Below, one piece after another: positions 34,613 through 43,402 of a DNA stretch of 64,000 nucleotides. The stretch's first letter is position 1, and each line of letters opens with the position of its first letter. The translations under genes were made by a program, and so were the position numbers. Under the pieces are notes generated by a model that saw nothing but the letters and a program-made list of their open reading frames with translations, was not told the origin of the DNA and did no database searches. Location of the stretch: the NCBI RefSeq assembly GCF_047425865.1, contig NZ_CP179735.1; one strand, given 5' to 3'. This DNA is from Macrococcoides equi (lineage in GTDB: Bacteria > Bacillota > Bacilli > Staphylococcales > Staphylococcaceae).

Positions 34613-35305
34613 TTGGTAAAGTTAATCGTGTTTGATAAAGACGGTACATTAATGGAACTTGGTTCACATTTTGTAAAACTAGCAGATGATTTAATTAATG
34701 AATTCTCCGTGAGAACAAATATAAATGTTCCGAAGTCAGAGATTAAAGATGCGTTTGGTATTGTAGATGATAAGATTGATAAAGTGATTGGTGCAAAATC
34801 TACAAAAACAGTCGTTACAAGTCTAGAGAAATTACCGAATGGTGATGCGATGGCCAGCTGGTTACTTCAAAAGATCGAACACTTAACGTCAGACAATGAA
34901 GCGGCAGATATCACAATTATCGAAGGTGTTGAAGAAACATTGAAGCAATTGCATGACAAAGGATACAAACTTGCAATTGTTTCAGCAGATGATACTCTAT
35001 CGATGGATTTATTTATCGATAAATATGATTTACGCACGTACTTTGATTTAATCGTGACGAGTGATTCGTCAGAATATCATAAACCACAAAAAGAGTTATT
35101 ACAGGAAATTATGACGCACTTTACAGTTGATGCAGCTGACACGATGATGGTAGGTGACACTGAAATGGATGTAGAACTTGGTCGTAATGGTGAAGCGGGT
35201 AAAGTTATAGGTGTATTATCAGGTTCAGGTGATGCACAGGATTTGCGCAATGCTGATGTTGTATTATCTAGCGTAGCAGAGATCGTTGAAAAGTTAGGTT
35301 TATAG
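34613..35305 (+). CDS. HAD-superfamily phosphatase
   Basis: A 230-aa hydrolase. TTG at 34613 is preferred because GGAG lies nine bases before it and the protein then begins with the core strand KLIVFDKDGTLMEL; the ATG at 34595 has no such site. HAD motifs seen: FDKDGTL, IVSADD, the lysine in YHKPQKELL and MVGDTEMDVELG. It resembles phosphoglycolate phosphatase-like enzymes; the substrate is unclear. Confidence 0.85.
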   Translation: MVKLIVFDKDGTLMELGSHFVKLADDLINEFSVRTNINVPKSEIKDAFGIVDDKIDKVIGAKSTKTVVTSLEKLPNGDAMASWLLQKIEHLTSDNEAADITIIEGVEETLKQLHDKGYKLAIVSADDTLSMDLFIDKYDLRTYFDLIVTSDSSEYHKPQKELLQEIMTHFTVDAADTMMVGDTEMDVELGRNGEAGKVIGVLSGSGDAQDLRNADVVLSSVAEIVEKLGL

Positions 35306-35351
35306 ATTTGCAGATGGCACGAAACTGCTTAAAAGTTTGCCAAAACGCATG

Positions 35352-35388
35352 AAATGGCACGATATCAGAAGATATCGTGCCATTTTTT
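35352..35388. terminator. Perfect 15-bp terminator between convergent genes
   Basis: AAATGGCACGATATC (35352-35366) pairs with GATATCGTGCCATTT (35371-35385) around AGAA, with T residues following on the plus strand. Confidence 0.92.
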
Positions 35389-35399
35389 CATACATTGTA

Positions 35400-36056
35400 T
35401 TATCTTTTATGCATTTCGCGGTGTGTTTCAATCACTTTCGCGATCTTTTGAATGATTGGATCTAATGAATCGATATCATCATACACATCGTATTCGTTAA
35501 TATTAATACGTACGACTGGACATGCGTTAAAGCCATCAATCCATTTCTCATAACGTGCAAATAATGCACGCCAATATGCTTCGTCTGTCTCGATTTCCAT
35601 TTGACGCCCACGTTCAGCGATACGATTGATGACAGACTCGTAGTCACATTCTAAATAGATTAGACAGTCTGGTTTAGGAAAGTATGGTGTCATAACCATT
35701 GCTTCATATAATTCATAATATGTTTTGAAATCTTCAGGCGTCATCGTGCCGCCTTCTTCATGCATCTTCGCGAAGATATCAACGTCTTCATATATTGAAC
35801 GGTCTTGAATAAAGCCACCGCCGTATTCAAACATACGCTTTTGTTCTTTGAAACGTTCTGCTAAAAAGTAAATTTGTAAGTGGAAACTCCAGCGGTCAAA
35901 GTCTGCATAGAATTTCTCTAAATATGGATTATTATCTACTTTTTCGAATGATGTTCTAAAGTTTAATTTCTCTGCTAATGCTTTTGTTAATGAAGATTTG
36001 CCGACACCGACAGTGCCTGCAATCGTAATAATTGCATCATTTGGTATTTGGTACAT
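35400..36056 (-). CDS. dck: Deoxyadenosine/deoxycytidine kinase
   Basis: A 218-aa nucleoside kinase. The ATG at 36056 follows GGAG and gives MYQIPNDAIITIAG; upstream in-frame codons lie inside the preceding gene. The P-loop is GTVGVGKSSL, the DRS motif appears in FIQDRSIYEDVDIF, and RIAERGRQMEIE forms the lid. It resembles Bacillus YaaF. It phosphorylates deoxynucleosides for salvage and overlaps the partner kinase by 20 bases. Confidence 0.88.
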   Translation of the reverse strand: MYQIPNDAIITIAGTVGVGKSSLTKALAEKLNFRTSFEKVDNNPYLEKFYADFDRWSFHLQIYFLAERFKEQKRMFEYGGGFIQDRSIYEDVDIFAKMHEEGGTMTPEDFKTYYELYEAMVMTPYFPKPDCLIYLECDYESVINRIAERGRQMEIETDEAYWRALFARYEKWIDGFNACPVVRININEYDVYDDIDSLDPIIQKIAKVIETHREMHKR

Positions 36057-36657
36057 ACTGTTCTCCAATTCTCGCGGTAATGCGTTGTAATATTTGTTGA
36101 AAGTCCTGATCATTATTAACAAAATCGATGTTTGTCGTATCAATTAATAGTGCCGTATGATGATCTTTCATCGACTCATATACTTGATGATAATCATCAG
36201 TCAGTTTCGTTAAATAATCATCTTCTATAATTTGTTCGAAGTCACGTGCACGTTTTTCAATGCGTGACTTTAAAGTGTCCAGATCAGCTGTTAAAAATAT
36301 CGTTGCATCAGGCATACGAATGTCTTCGGTTAAAATATCATAAATACGAATAAACTTATCGTATTCAGATGGATTTAAGGTATTTTTAGCAAAGATCTTG
36401 TTCTTTAGGATGTGATAATCACTAACGATTGCTGTATCGTGATGAAGATCACTTAACTCTTTGTATCGATGACATAAGAAAAACATCTCAGTCTGGAAAC
36501 TCCATTTCTCAATATCAGCATAAAAGTCTGATAGAAATGGATTTTCCTCAACGATTTCGTACATCACAGGTACACCAAGATGTTTAGAAAGTAAATTTGC
36601 TAATGAACTTTTGCCGACACCGATTGGACCTTCAATTGCAATATATAAAGGTGTCAT
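36037..36657 (-). CDS. dgk: Deoxyguanosine kinase
   Basis: A 206-aa kinase starting at ATG 36657 behind GAGGAG. The P-loop is IEGPIGVGKSSLANLL, and EMFFLCHRYKEL and VSDYHILKNKIFA match Bacillus YaaG. It has SDYH where the sister enzyme has QDRS, as expected for the deoxyguanosine-specific branch. The dgk-dck pair with tadA alongside, divergently transcribed, is a conserved Firmicute neighbourhood. Confidence 0.88.
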   Translation of the reverse strand: MTPLYIAIEGPIGVGKSSLANLLSKHLGVPVMYEIVEENPFLSDFYADIEKWSFQTEMFFLCHRYKELSDLHHDTAIVSDYHILKNKIFAKNTLNPSEYDKFIRIYDILTEDIRMPDATIFLTADLDTLKSRIEKRARDFEQIIEDDYLTKLTDDYHQVYESMKDHHTALLIDTTNIDFVNNDQDFQQILQRITARIGEQYVPNTK

Positions 36658-36729
36658 AATAATCTCCTCTAATGTAGAATAAAATAGTATATGTATTGTA
36701 TCACATAATTTATGAAGGTGGACGATAAA

Positions 36730-37224
36730 TTGAATCATGAAATTTATATGAAACTTGCAATTGATGAAGCCAAAAAAGCTTTAGCGATTGATGAAGTGCC
36801 GATTGGTGCAGTCGTTGTGCATCACGGAGAAGTAATTGGGAGAGGATATAATACTCGGGAATCTGAACAAAATCCTATTCATCATGCAGAAATGATGGCT
36901 ATTCAGGCTGCAAGTGAACATCTAGGGTCATGGCGTCTTGAAGAATGTACGTTATACGTCACATTAGAGCCTTGTGTCATGTGCAGTGGAGCGATTGTCA
37001 TGAGCAGAATACCTGTTGTTGTGTATGGTGCACATGATGCTAAAGGTGGATGTAGTGGGAGTTTGATGAATTTACTCAATCAACCTGCATTTAATCATCG
37101 TGCAACGGTTATTAGTGGTATTTGTCATGAAGAATGTAGTCAGTTACTAACTTCATTCTTTAAAACTCTTAGACAAAAAAAGTTGCTTGAAAAACAAAAG
37201 AAACTTAATGATGATAATATTTAG
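36730..37224 (+). CDS. tadA: tRNA-specific adenosine deaminase
   Basis: A 164-aa zinc deaminase. TTG at 36730 is chosen because AAGGTGG lies eight bases upstream and the product then starts near the family's usual N-terminus. Zinc and catalytic motifs are HHAEMMA (HAE) and TLEPCVMCSGA (PCxxC). It converts adenosine 34 of tRNA-Arg to inosine. The conserved KGGCSGSLMNLL segment is specific to the TadA group. Confidence 0.93.
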   Translation: MNHEIYMKLAIDEAKKALAIDEVPIGAVVVHHGEVIGRGYNTRESEQNPIHHAEMMAIQAASEHLGSWRLEECTLYVTLEPCVMCSGAIVMSRIPVVVYGAHDAKGGCSGSLMNLLNQPAFNHRATVISGICHEECSQLLTSFFKTLRQKKLLEKQKKLNDDNI

Positions 37225-37278
37225 CGCACTTTTAATAAATTTGGTAAACTGAAAGTATTCCAAATAGGAGATGAAGTC

Positions 37279-38148
37279 ATGATTAAACTTATTGCAACAG
37301 ATATGGACGGTACATTACTAAACAGTGCACATGAAGTGTCTGATGAAAATATAAAGGCGATTCAATATGCACAATCACAAGGTGTAACAGTTGCGATAGC
37401 GACAGGCAGAGCATTTTATGAAGCAAATACACCAATTAAACCTACAGGACTAAAAGTACCTTTTATTTGTCTGAATGGTGCTGAAGTGCGTGATGAGGAA
37501 TTTAATATATTACACACATCGAAATTAAGTAACGAACAAATAAAAGACATCACTTCGATTTTAGATAAACACAATTTATATTATCAAGTTTATACAAGTG
37601 CAAGAATTTACACGGAAGATAAAGAGAAAGATTTACAAATTTATATTGATATCGCTGAAAAAATGGGTCACACACCGAATGTTGAAAAAATACGTCAATC
37701 GATTCAAAAACGTATTGATAATGGCTCGCTTAAAGAAGTATCAAGTTATCAGGAAGTATACGACAGAGATGGAGAAATCGTGATGAAGTTTCTAGCATTC
37801 TCAAGTGATCTTGATAAGATTGATGCAGCGAAAGCGGAATTGGCCAAATTTCAACATTTAGCAGTATCAGCATCATCTCGCGGAAATATTGAAATTACGC
37901 ATAACGATGCGCAAAAAGGTATCGCTCTGGAAGCATTATGTGAACAACTTCAGATTGGTATGGATCAAGTTATGGCAATAGGCGATAATTTAAATGATAT
38001 TTCAATGATTGAGAGAGCGAAGTACTCATTTGCGATGGAAAACGGCACAGATGAAGTGAAAGCAGTAGCAAAATATGTTGCTGGATCAAACGAAGAAAGT
38101 GGCGTAGGACGTGCCATCATGCAAGTGATGAACGGAGAGGTAGAGTAA
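37279..38148 (+). CDS. Cof-type HAD phosphatase
   Basis: A 289-aa protein of the Cof/YkrA group of HAD hydrolases. Motif I is TDMDGTLLNSAH, motif II lies in VAIATGRAF, and motif IV is MAIGDNLNDISMI, with a C2 cap between. Such enzymes dephosphorylate sugar phosphates, flavin precursors or pyridoxal phosphate with broad specificity. The start follows AGGAGATG. Confidence 0.88.
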   Translation: MIKLIATDMDGTLLNSAHEVSDENIKAIQYAQSQGVTVAIATGRAFYEANTPIKPTGLKVPFICLNGAEVRDEEFNILHTSKLSNEQIKDITSILDKHNLYYQVYTSARIYTEDKEKDLQIYIDIAEKMGHTPNVEKIRQSIQKRIDNGSLKEVSSYQEVYDRDGEIVMKFLAFSSDLDKIDAAKAELAKFQHLAVSASSRGNIEITHNDAQKGIALEALCEQLQIGMDQVMAIGDNLNDISMIERAKYSFAMENGTDEVKAVAKYVAGSNEESGVGRAIMQVMNGEVE

Positions 38149-38230
38149 TTGCGCTACATTTAGACAAATAAGTCCGATATCAGCAGGATATTGGACAAGA
38201 CGAATAGATTTATTCTCATCCCCAAATCAA

Positions 38231-38262
38231 AAAGCGATGATACCCAAAAGTATCATCGCTTT
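38231..38262. terminator. Bidirectional terminator
   Basis: AAAGCGATGATAC (38231-38243) pairs with GTATCATCGCTTT (38250-38262) around CCAAAA. T-rich tails exist on both strands, serving the convergent HAD and maa genes. Confidence 0.88.
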
Positions 38263-38269
38263 CTCTATT

Positions 38270-38830
38270 TTATTTTACTACTTGTATCACACGTGCAGGC
38301 ACACCGGCAACGACGACGTTATCCGGAACATCTTTTGTAACGACAGCACCACTTGCGATAACCACATTTTTTCCGATTGTTACACCCGGATTAATGATGC
38401 TACGTCCACCCAACCAGCAATTGTCACCGATAACTACTGGTTTAGCGTATTCTTTTCCACTGTATCGTTCAACAGGGTCAATCGGATGCGTCGCAGTATA
38501 AATATGGACACCAGGTCCAATCATACAGTTATCACCAATCGTGACTGGCGCAACATCTAAAATCGTTAAATCATGATTAGCATAAAAGTTTTCACCCACA
38601 TGAATATTATAACCATAGTCACATCTAAAATCAGATTCTACTGTGATGTTTTCTTTAGTCGAACCAAATATCGCTTTTATACGTTTCTTTCGTTCGTCTA
38701 TCAAATTTTCAGGAGTGTTATTATATGCACGAACAGTTATTTTAGAGTTGATACGGTCATTTTTTAACTGAACATCTTCGGGATCATACATTAATCCTGC
38801 AATCATCTTCTCTTTTTCTGTCACCATCAT
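38270..38830 (-). CDS. maa: Maltose/galactoside O-acetyltransferase-like protein
   Basis: A hexapeptide-repeat acyltransferase of about 186 aa. The N-terminal Mac domain is TEKEKMIAGLMYDPED. The left-handed beta-helix carries IGDNCMIGPGVHIYTATHPID with the catalytic histidine, then IGDNCWLGGRSIINPGVTIG. It transfers acetyl from acetyl-CoA to sugars. The start is ambiguous among GTG-ATG-ATG-GTG codons at 38833-38822; the first ATG is used here. It abuts folE2. Confidence 0.85.
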   Translation of the reverse strand: MMVTEKEKMIAGLMYDPEDVQLKNDRINSKITVRAYNNTPENLIDERKKRIKAIFGSTKENITVESDFRCDYGYNIHVGENFYANHDLTILDVAPVTIGDNCMIGPGVHIYTATHPIDPVERYSGKEYAKPVVIGDNCWLGGRSIINPGVTIGKNVVIASGAVVTKDVPDNVVVAGVPARVIQVVK

Positions 38831-38833
38831 CAC

Positions 38834-39712
38834 CTATTTCTTATAAGTTAATCGGGCAAATGCATCGTGCTGATGAATGGATTCTTCGTTACGGCACTCA
38901 ATAGTGAATCCTTCGATGAAATCCAACTCAACTAAATCTGCTGCGATTAAACGAAGTAAATCTTCAACAAAGCGTGGATTCTCATATGCACGTTCTGTGA
39001 CTGATTTTTCATCTGTACGCTTTAAAATCGGATAAAGCATTGAACTTGCATTAACTTCCATCGCCTCTAATATTTTTTCCTTAAAATCTTCAGGTAACAT
39101 GCGATTTGGTTCAAAATCGGCTTTAACAGTTACAATGCCTCGTTGATTATGAGCTGAATATTCACTGATTTCTTTAGAGCATGGGCACAGTGTTGTAACC
39201 ATTGCTTTTATAGTTAATGATTTGCTGATAGCATTTTCACCTTCAACAGTAAGAGAGAATCTTGTATCGGCATGTCCTACTGCACGTAAATTTGTAACAG
39301 GACTAAAGCGATCAAAGAACCACTTTGCATCTACATCAACGCTGGCATTTTTTTGGTGCATCACAGTTTGAAGTGTTACTAATACTGCTTTTAAAGTACG
39401 AAAATCTAGAGGTAGTCCATTATCATAATGCGCTTCAACGGATTCTAGAATACGACTCATGTTAATACCTTTTTCATCTGTTGCTAAATGAGTTGATAGA
39501 CTGAATGTACCTGCAGTTTGATATCCGTCTAAACGAACTGGATATATTAAATTCTTAATACCTACGTGATCGATTTCAAATAGAAAGTCTTTTTTTGAAC
39601 TTTGAAGATCCGTCATTTTTTCTTTTTCAGTAGGTTTTGTTCCTTTGATAGGATCTACTGATCCGAAATGTTTCCAGCGACCTTCACGTGTTTTTAAATT
39701 ATATTGATCCAT
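38834..39712 (-). CDS. folE2: GTP cyclohydrolase FolE2
   Basis: A 292-aa type IB GTP cyclohydrolase. It contains DHVGIKNLIYPV, the conserved metal-site region MVTTLCPCSKEISEYSAHNQ and a late ENPRFVEDLLR segment. It makes dihydroneopterin triphosphate for folate, using metals other than zinc when zinc is scarce. AGGAGA precedes the ATG. It lies between maa and bshB2, but no zinc-repressor (Zur) site was evident. Confidence 0.93.
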   Translation of the reverse strand: MDQYNLKTREGRWKHFGSVDPIKGTKPTEKEKMTDLQSSKKDFLFEIDHVGIKNLIYPVRLDGYQTAGTFSLSTHLATDEKGINMSRILESVEAHYDNGLPLDFRTLKAVLVTLQTVMHQKNASVDVDAKWFFDRFSPVTNLRAVGHADTRFSLTVEGENAISKSLTIKAMVTTLCPCSKEISEYSAHNQRGIVTVKADFEPNRMLPEDFKEKILEAMEVNASSMLYPILKRTDEKSVTERAYENPRFVEDLLRLIAADLVELDFIEGFTIECRNEESIHQHDAFARLTYKK

Positions 39713-39727
39713 GTCATTCTCCTAAAT

Positions 39728-40390
39728 TTATACTTCATATTGATAGAAGCGTTCTTTACGTAACCACATATCTTTTGCCGCTTCTGCTTCCTGTGTGTTT
39801 GCTGCTAAATTTTCAAGCATTGGGCCTGTTTGTGATGCATGTGCACCTAATACGTTCATCTTGCGCTCTTCATAGCCTGAAATATCATTGATAATATTAG
39901 GTTCACCGATATTTTCAACTGCATCATTACTGAATGCAACTAAATGCAATTTCGGTTTGCTAGCTCCCATGCGACGTACCGCTTCAACGACTGCTTCCGC
40001 TGTTGCTTCATGGTCAGGATGAACAGAATAACCTGGGTAGAATGAAATCACTAATGATGGATTTAATTCATTAATGAGTTCGTTAACCATTGAAACTAAG
40101 TCATCAAGTAATTCAAATTCTAAAGTTTTATCACGATATCCCATTTTACGTAAATCTTTAATCCCCATCACGCGACATGCATCTTCCAGTTCTTTCTCAC
40201 GAATCTTCGGCAATGTTTCACGTGTCGCAAAGGGTGGGTTTCCTAAGTTTCGACCCATTTGTCCTAATGTTAAACATGCATAAGTGACAGGTGTGCCTGC
40301 ATCTATATGTTTCATAATCGTACCTGATACACCGAATGCTTCATCATCCGGATGAGGGAAGATTACGAGTACTTGTCTTTCTTGTTCCAT
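39728..40390 (-). CDS. bshB2: Bacillithiol biosynthesis N-acetylglucosaminyl-malate deacetylase BshB2
   Basis: A 220-aa PIG-L/LmbE zinc deacetylase. ATG at 40390 follows AAGGGGG; upstream codons lie beyond it. Zinc ligands are in VIFPHPDDEAFG and YSVHPDHEATAEA. It deacetylates GlcNAc-malate in bacillithiol synthesis. The gene 13 bases upstream encodes a YojF-type protein, the same pairing as in Bacillus subtilis. Confidence 0.9.
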   Translation of the reverse strand: MEQERQVLVIFPHPDDEAFGVSGTIMKHIDAGTPVTYACLTLGQMGRNLGNPPFATRETLPKIREKELEDACRVMGIKDLRKMGYRDKTLEFELLDDLVSMVNELINELNPSLVISFYPGYSVHPDHEATAEAVVEAVRRMGASKPKLHLVAFSNDAVENIGEPNIINDISGYEERKMNVLGAHASQTGPMLENLAANTQEAEAAKDMWLRKERFYQYEV

Positions 40391-40403
40391 CTCTATATCC
40401 CCC

Positions 40404-40766
40404 TTAAACTTCAAATGGTGTTTCGCTGATTTCAAGTGCTGCAGCAAGCTGACCTTGGTAGTTTAAGCCCGCCATTAAGAAACGCCCATCTTCATCTATC
40501 TTATAATGCGTTAAACCTTGTACATAAATCCAGCCACCATCTAATTTTAATCCAACACGAAATGGTTCTTTTCCGCCACCTGTGATGATACCTTGAGTAT
40601 AGGTAACTTGAATATTACGTAAAAATGTCCCTGCATTGAATACTTTTTCATCAAAGTGACTAGCATAGGCACCATTGGTTGTTTCTACATGTAAATAGAC
40701 AGGTTTTTGCTGAAATTTATTTAGTAATTCCTGTACTTGTTGTTTTTCGATTAATTCCATTTTCAT
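40404..40766 (-). CDS. YojF-family protein (DUF1806)
   Basis: A 120-aa soluble protein beginning MKMELIEKQQVQELLNKF, with TGGGKEPFRVGLKLDGGW in the middle. It matches the YojF/DUF1806 family, always found next to bshB2. The biochemical role is unknown, and a supporting part in bacillithiol synthesis is inferred from the pairing. GAGGAG precedes the start. Confidence 0.85.
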   Translation of the reverse strand: MKMELIEKQQVQELLNKFQQKPVYLHVETTNGAYASHFDEKVFNAGTFLRNIQVTYTQGIITGGGKEPFRVGLKLDGGWIYVQGLTHYKIDEDGRFLMAGLNYQGQLAAALEISETPFEV

Positions 40767-40849
40767 TGCTCCTCAAAGTTTATACTAGACTATTTTACTA
40801 AATAAATTGTAAAAATTATACCTTTTGAGCTTGCTAATGCTAAAAAGAG

Positions 40850-40877
40850 CAAAAAAGCTGAGACATCTGTCCCAGCT
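40850..40877 (-). terminator. Terminator of pdxK/thiD (minus strand)
   Basis: On the minus strand AGCTGGGACA pairs with TGTCTCAGCT (one mismatch) and is followed by six T residues. Confidence 0.8.
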
Positions 40878-40890
40878 ATAAGTGCAATAT

Positions 40891-41721
40891 CTAAACTTCT
40901 TTCGTACTTACTTCAATTTTTTCTACATTGTTATAAGCACCGTGTTGAACTGGGCCTACGAATTCGTTCATTTTCCAGCCATGTTTAATAGCTGAAGCGA
41001 CAAATCCTTTAGCAGCAATGACTGCCTCGCGAGGTGATTTACCTAATGCTAAATTAGCTGTAGTGGCTGCTGCAAACGTACAACCAGCACCATGGTTATA
41101 AGATGATTGGAACTTATCAGTTGTAAGTAACGTATAAGTTGTTCCATCATAGTATAAATCTAGAGCTTCATCAGATTCTAAAGCTTTACCACCTTTAATG
41201 ACAACATGTTTTGCACCACGCTCGTGAATGATACGAGCTGCTTCTTTCATTTGGTCGATTGATGTTAACTTACCTAAACCTGATAATTGTCCTGCTTCAA
41301 ACAAGTTAGGCGTTACAACAGTTGCTAATGGTAATAAAGATTTAATCATTGCGTCTGTGTTACCTGGATTAAGTACTTCGTCTTCCCCTTTACATACCAT
41401 CACAGGATCTACGACGAAGATTTCTGCATCAGAATCTTTGAAAGCTTTTGCTGCGCGTTCGATGATTTCTTCAGTACCAAGCATACCTGTTTTAATTGCA
41501 TCTGGCCCGATCGATAAAGCTGTTTTAATTTGTTTATCTAATAATTCAATAGGTAATGGTGTAACGTCATGACCCCAAGTTTCTGGATCCATTGCAACAA
41601 CTGCAGTTAAGGCAACCATACCATATGTGTTGTACTCCTGAAATGTCTTTAAGTCAGCCTGCATTCCAGCTCCGGCACTTGTATCAGAACCAGCAATTGT
41701 TAATATTTTTTTTAAGCTCAT
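40891..41721 (-). CDS. pdxK: Pyridoxine/hydroxymethylpyrimidine kinase
   Basis: A 276-aa ribokinase-fold enzyme. It opens KKILTIAGSDTSAGAGMQAD and contains VDPVMVCKGEDEVL and the anion-hole motif YNHGAGCTFAAATTA. ThiD and Gram-positive PdxK are hard to separate by sequence. In Staphylococcus the gene at this position, before ung, is annotated as a pyridoxal kinase. It phosphorylates vitamin B6 or the thiamine pyrimidine. Confidence 0.85.
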   Translation of the reverse strand: MSLKKILTIAGSDTSAGAGMQADLKTFQEYNTYGMVALTAVVAMDPETWGHDVTPLPIELLDKQIKTALSIGPDAIKTGMLGTEEIIERAAKAFKDSDAEIFVVDPVMVCKGEDEVLNPGNTDAMIKSLLPLATVVTPNLFEAGQLSGLGKLTSIDQMKEAARIIHERGAKHVVIKGGKALESDEALDLYYDGTTYTLLTTDKFQSSYNHGAGCTFAAATTANLALGKSPREAVIAAKGFVASAIKHGWKMNEFVGPVQHGAYNNVEKIEVSTKEV

Positions 41722-41828
41722 ATTTGATTTCCCCTAAATAGTTATTTGTTATATTATCATATCATTAATGAGAAAATTAAAAATAAATAAACGCTAACTT
41801 ATGTTACAATTTCAGATGAGGTGAGACA

Positions 41829-42482
41829 ATGAATTGGCAATCAATATTTCATGAAATAAAATTAACACATGATTTTTCTAATATGGATGAATTTCTGGAA
41901 AATGCGTATGCAACGAAGACAGTATATCCGCCACGCGAAGCAATATACAACGCATTTACGTTAACACCGTTTGAAGCGGTGAAAGTAGTGATTATCGGCC
42001 AGGATCCGTATCATGGCCCGAATCAGGCACACGGGTTAGCTTTTTCTGTTCAAAAAGGCACGAAACTCCCGCCTTCTTTACGTAATATGTATCAGGAGCT
42101 GGAAAGTGATCTGGGCATTACACGTATTACGGGTGATTTAACAGGATGGGCACAAGAAGGAGTGCTGTTATTAAATAGAGTACTTACAGTAGAAGCAAGG
42201 AATGCCAACTCACATAAAGGTATTGGCTGGGAACAATTTACGAGTGCGATTGTACAGGCGGTATCCCTTCATAAAGAACATGTGGTCTTTGTATTATGGG
42301 GAAGTCCTGCTCAGCAACTTGCACAGTTTATTGATACGAGTAAACATACTATTATCAAAAGTGTACACCCGAGTCCTTTAAGTGCATATCGAGGTTTCTT
42401 TGGTTCTAAGCCATTTAGTGCTATCAATCAGGATTTAACAAATCATGGTCTAGCCCTTATTGACTGGGCAAGGGAGGAATAG
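41829..42482 (+). CDS. ung: Uracil-DNA glycosylase
   Basis: A 217-aa family 1 enzyme. The water-activating loop is VIIGQDPYHGPNQAHGLAFS, the uracil pocket lies at LLLNRVLTVE, and the leucine-loop motif is HPSPLSAYRGFFGSKPFS. It removes uracil from DNA to start base-excision repair. It starts at ATG behind GAGGTGAG and overlaps the ribosome-binding region of the next gene. Confidence 0.97.
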   Translation: MNWQSIFHEIKLTHDFSNMDEFLENAYATKTVYPPREAIYNAFTLTPFEAVKVVIIGQDPYHGPNQAHGLAFSVQKGTKLPPSLRNMYQELESDLGITRITGDLTGWAQEGVLLLNRVLTVEARNANSHKGIGWEQFTSAIVQAVSLHKEHVVFVLWGSPAQQLAQFIDTSKHTIIKSVHPSPLSAYRGFFGSKPFSAINQDLTNHGLALIDWAREE

Positions 42483-42484
42483 TG

Positions 42485-42793
42485 ATGAATCAGAGATTAA
42501 TTGATCAGTTATCACAAGAAATAACGTATTTAAGACAAGCACAAAACAATGAAGCATTTAATAAACACCTTTATGCAATTGAACTGCTGGCCAAATTTGG
42601 ACAGCATGAAGACAATTCAGTTTCAGTGCCACAAGCACCGGTGCAACAATCTGATGTTAGTCAAAGTACAGGTCCACATGCGGGTATAACAACAGAAGAG
42701 CTTAGATTGATGGGTGCAAAGGTAGTATCAAACAATCAAAAAGTAAAAACAGATGATGGATTTGGTAACGGTGATTCAATATTTGATTTTTAA
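42485..42793 (+). CDS. DUF5327-type (YwdI-like) protein
   Basis: A 102-aa protein starting at ATG 42485, seven bases after GGGAGG; a GTG three bases earlier is less likely. The N-terminal half is helical (RLIDQLSQEITYLRQA), the middle is Gln/Ser/Pro-rich, and the C-terminus is acidic (DDGFGNGDSIFDF). It sits between ung and a YwdK-like gene, the same order as ywdG-ywdI-ywdK in Bacillus. Function is unknown. Confidence 0.7.
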   Translation: MNQRLIDQLSQEITYLRQAQNNEAFNKHLYAIELLAKFGQHEDNSVSVPQAPVQQSDVSQSTGPHAGITTEELRLMGAKVVSNNQKVKTDDGFGNGDSIFDF

Positions 42794-42811
42794 AAACAGG
42801 AGGATACGAAA

Positions 42812-43174
42812 ATGAAATTATTTTTAATTATTGGTGCAATTAATGCCATGATGGCAGTAGCGTGTGGTGCATTTGGTGCACATGGATTGGAAGGTAAATT
42901 AACAGAAAAGTATATGGGGATCTGGGAAAAAGCAACCACATATCAAATGTATCATGCATTAGGGTTGATGATTATTGGCGTACTAAATGGTACAACAAAG
43001 ATGAATCTAGTACCGGCAGGCTGGATGATGACATTTGGTATCGTGTTTTTTAGTGGATCTTTATATATCCTTGCACTGACACAAATAAAAATATTAGGTG
43101 CGATTACACCAATCGGTGGCGTATTATTTATTGCAGCATGGGTAGCATTAGTCATTGCAGCAATTAAACTATAA
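42812..43174 (+). CDS. YwdK-like DUF423 membrane protein
   Basis: A 120-aa protein with four predicted membrane helices. It opens MKLFLIIGAINAMMAVACGA and continues FGAHGLEGKL, the hallmark of DUF423. It starts behind AGGAGG. The function is unknown although the family is widespread. It ends 5 bases before a strong bidirectional terminator. Confidence 0.85.
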   Translation: MKLFLIIGAINAMMAVACGAFGAHGLEGKLTEKYMGIWEKATTYQMYHALGLMIIGVLNGTTKMNLVPAGWMMTFGIVFFSGSLYILALTQIKILGAITPIGGVLFIAAWVALVIAAIKL

Positions 43175-43179
43175 GAATA

Positions 43180-43215
43180 AATTAAAAGGCTGACATTGAT
43201 GTCAGCCTTTTAATT
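43180..43215. terminator. Bidirectional 16-bp terminator
   Basis: AATTAAAAGGCTGACA (43180-43195) pairs perfectly with TGTCAGCCTTTTAATT (43200-43215) around TTGA. It separates the YwdK-like gene from a small ORF on the opposite strand. Confidence 0.9.
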
Positions 43216-43336
43216 ATTTATGAGTAGATTGTTGTGGTTGATTTGCTTGTTGCTGAGCACGTTTTTCTAATTGTGCTTTAACGATAGGAATAATAATTGG
43301 ACTTAATTTTACGATTAATTTAACTAATTTATTCAT
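43214..43336 (-). CDS. Small basic 40-aa protein, unknown
   Basis: A 40-codon ORF opening MNKLVKLIVKLSPIIIPIVK, followed by a Gln-rich tail ending in QQSTHK. GAGG lies ten bases before the ATG, and the stop falls inside the bidirectional terminator, as a real transcription unit would. The N-terminal half is an amphipathic or membrane-associated helix with lysines spaced through it. I do not recognise a characterised family. A membrane-binding peptide is one possibility. Confidence 0.6.
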   Translation of the reverse strand: MNKLVKLIVKLSPIIIPIVKAQLEKRAQQQANQPQQSTHK

Positions 43337-43402
43337 TGTAATTTGCCTCATTTCTGTAAGTTGTTAATTTATATATAACCCCTTTACAAAGCAATAAACA
43401 TA

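Noticed and set aside
37225..37278. Signal recognition particle RNA gene next to tadA, as in Bacillus
   Set aside because: The gap is only 54 bases and lacks the conserved SRP tetraloop sequence.
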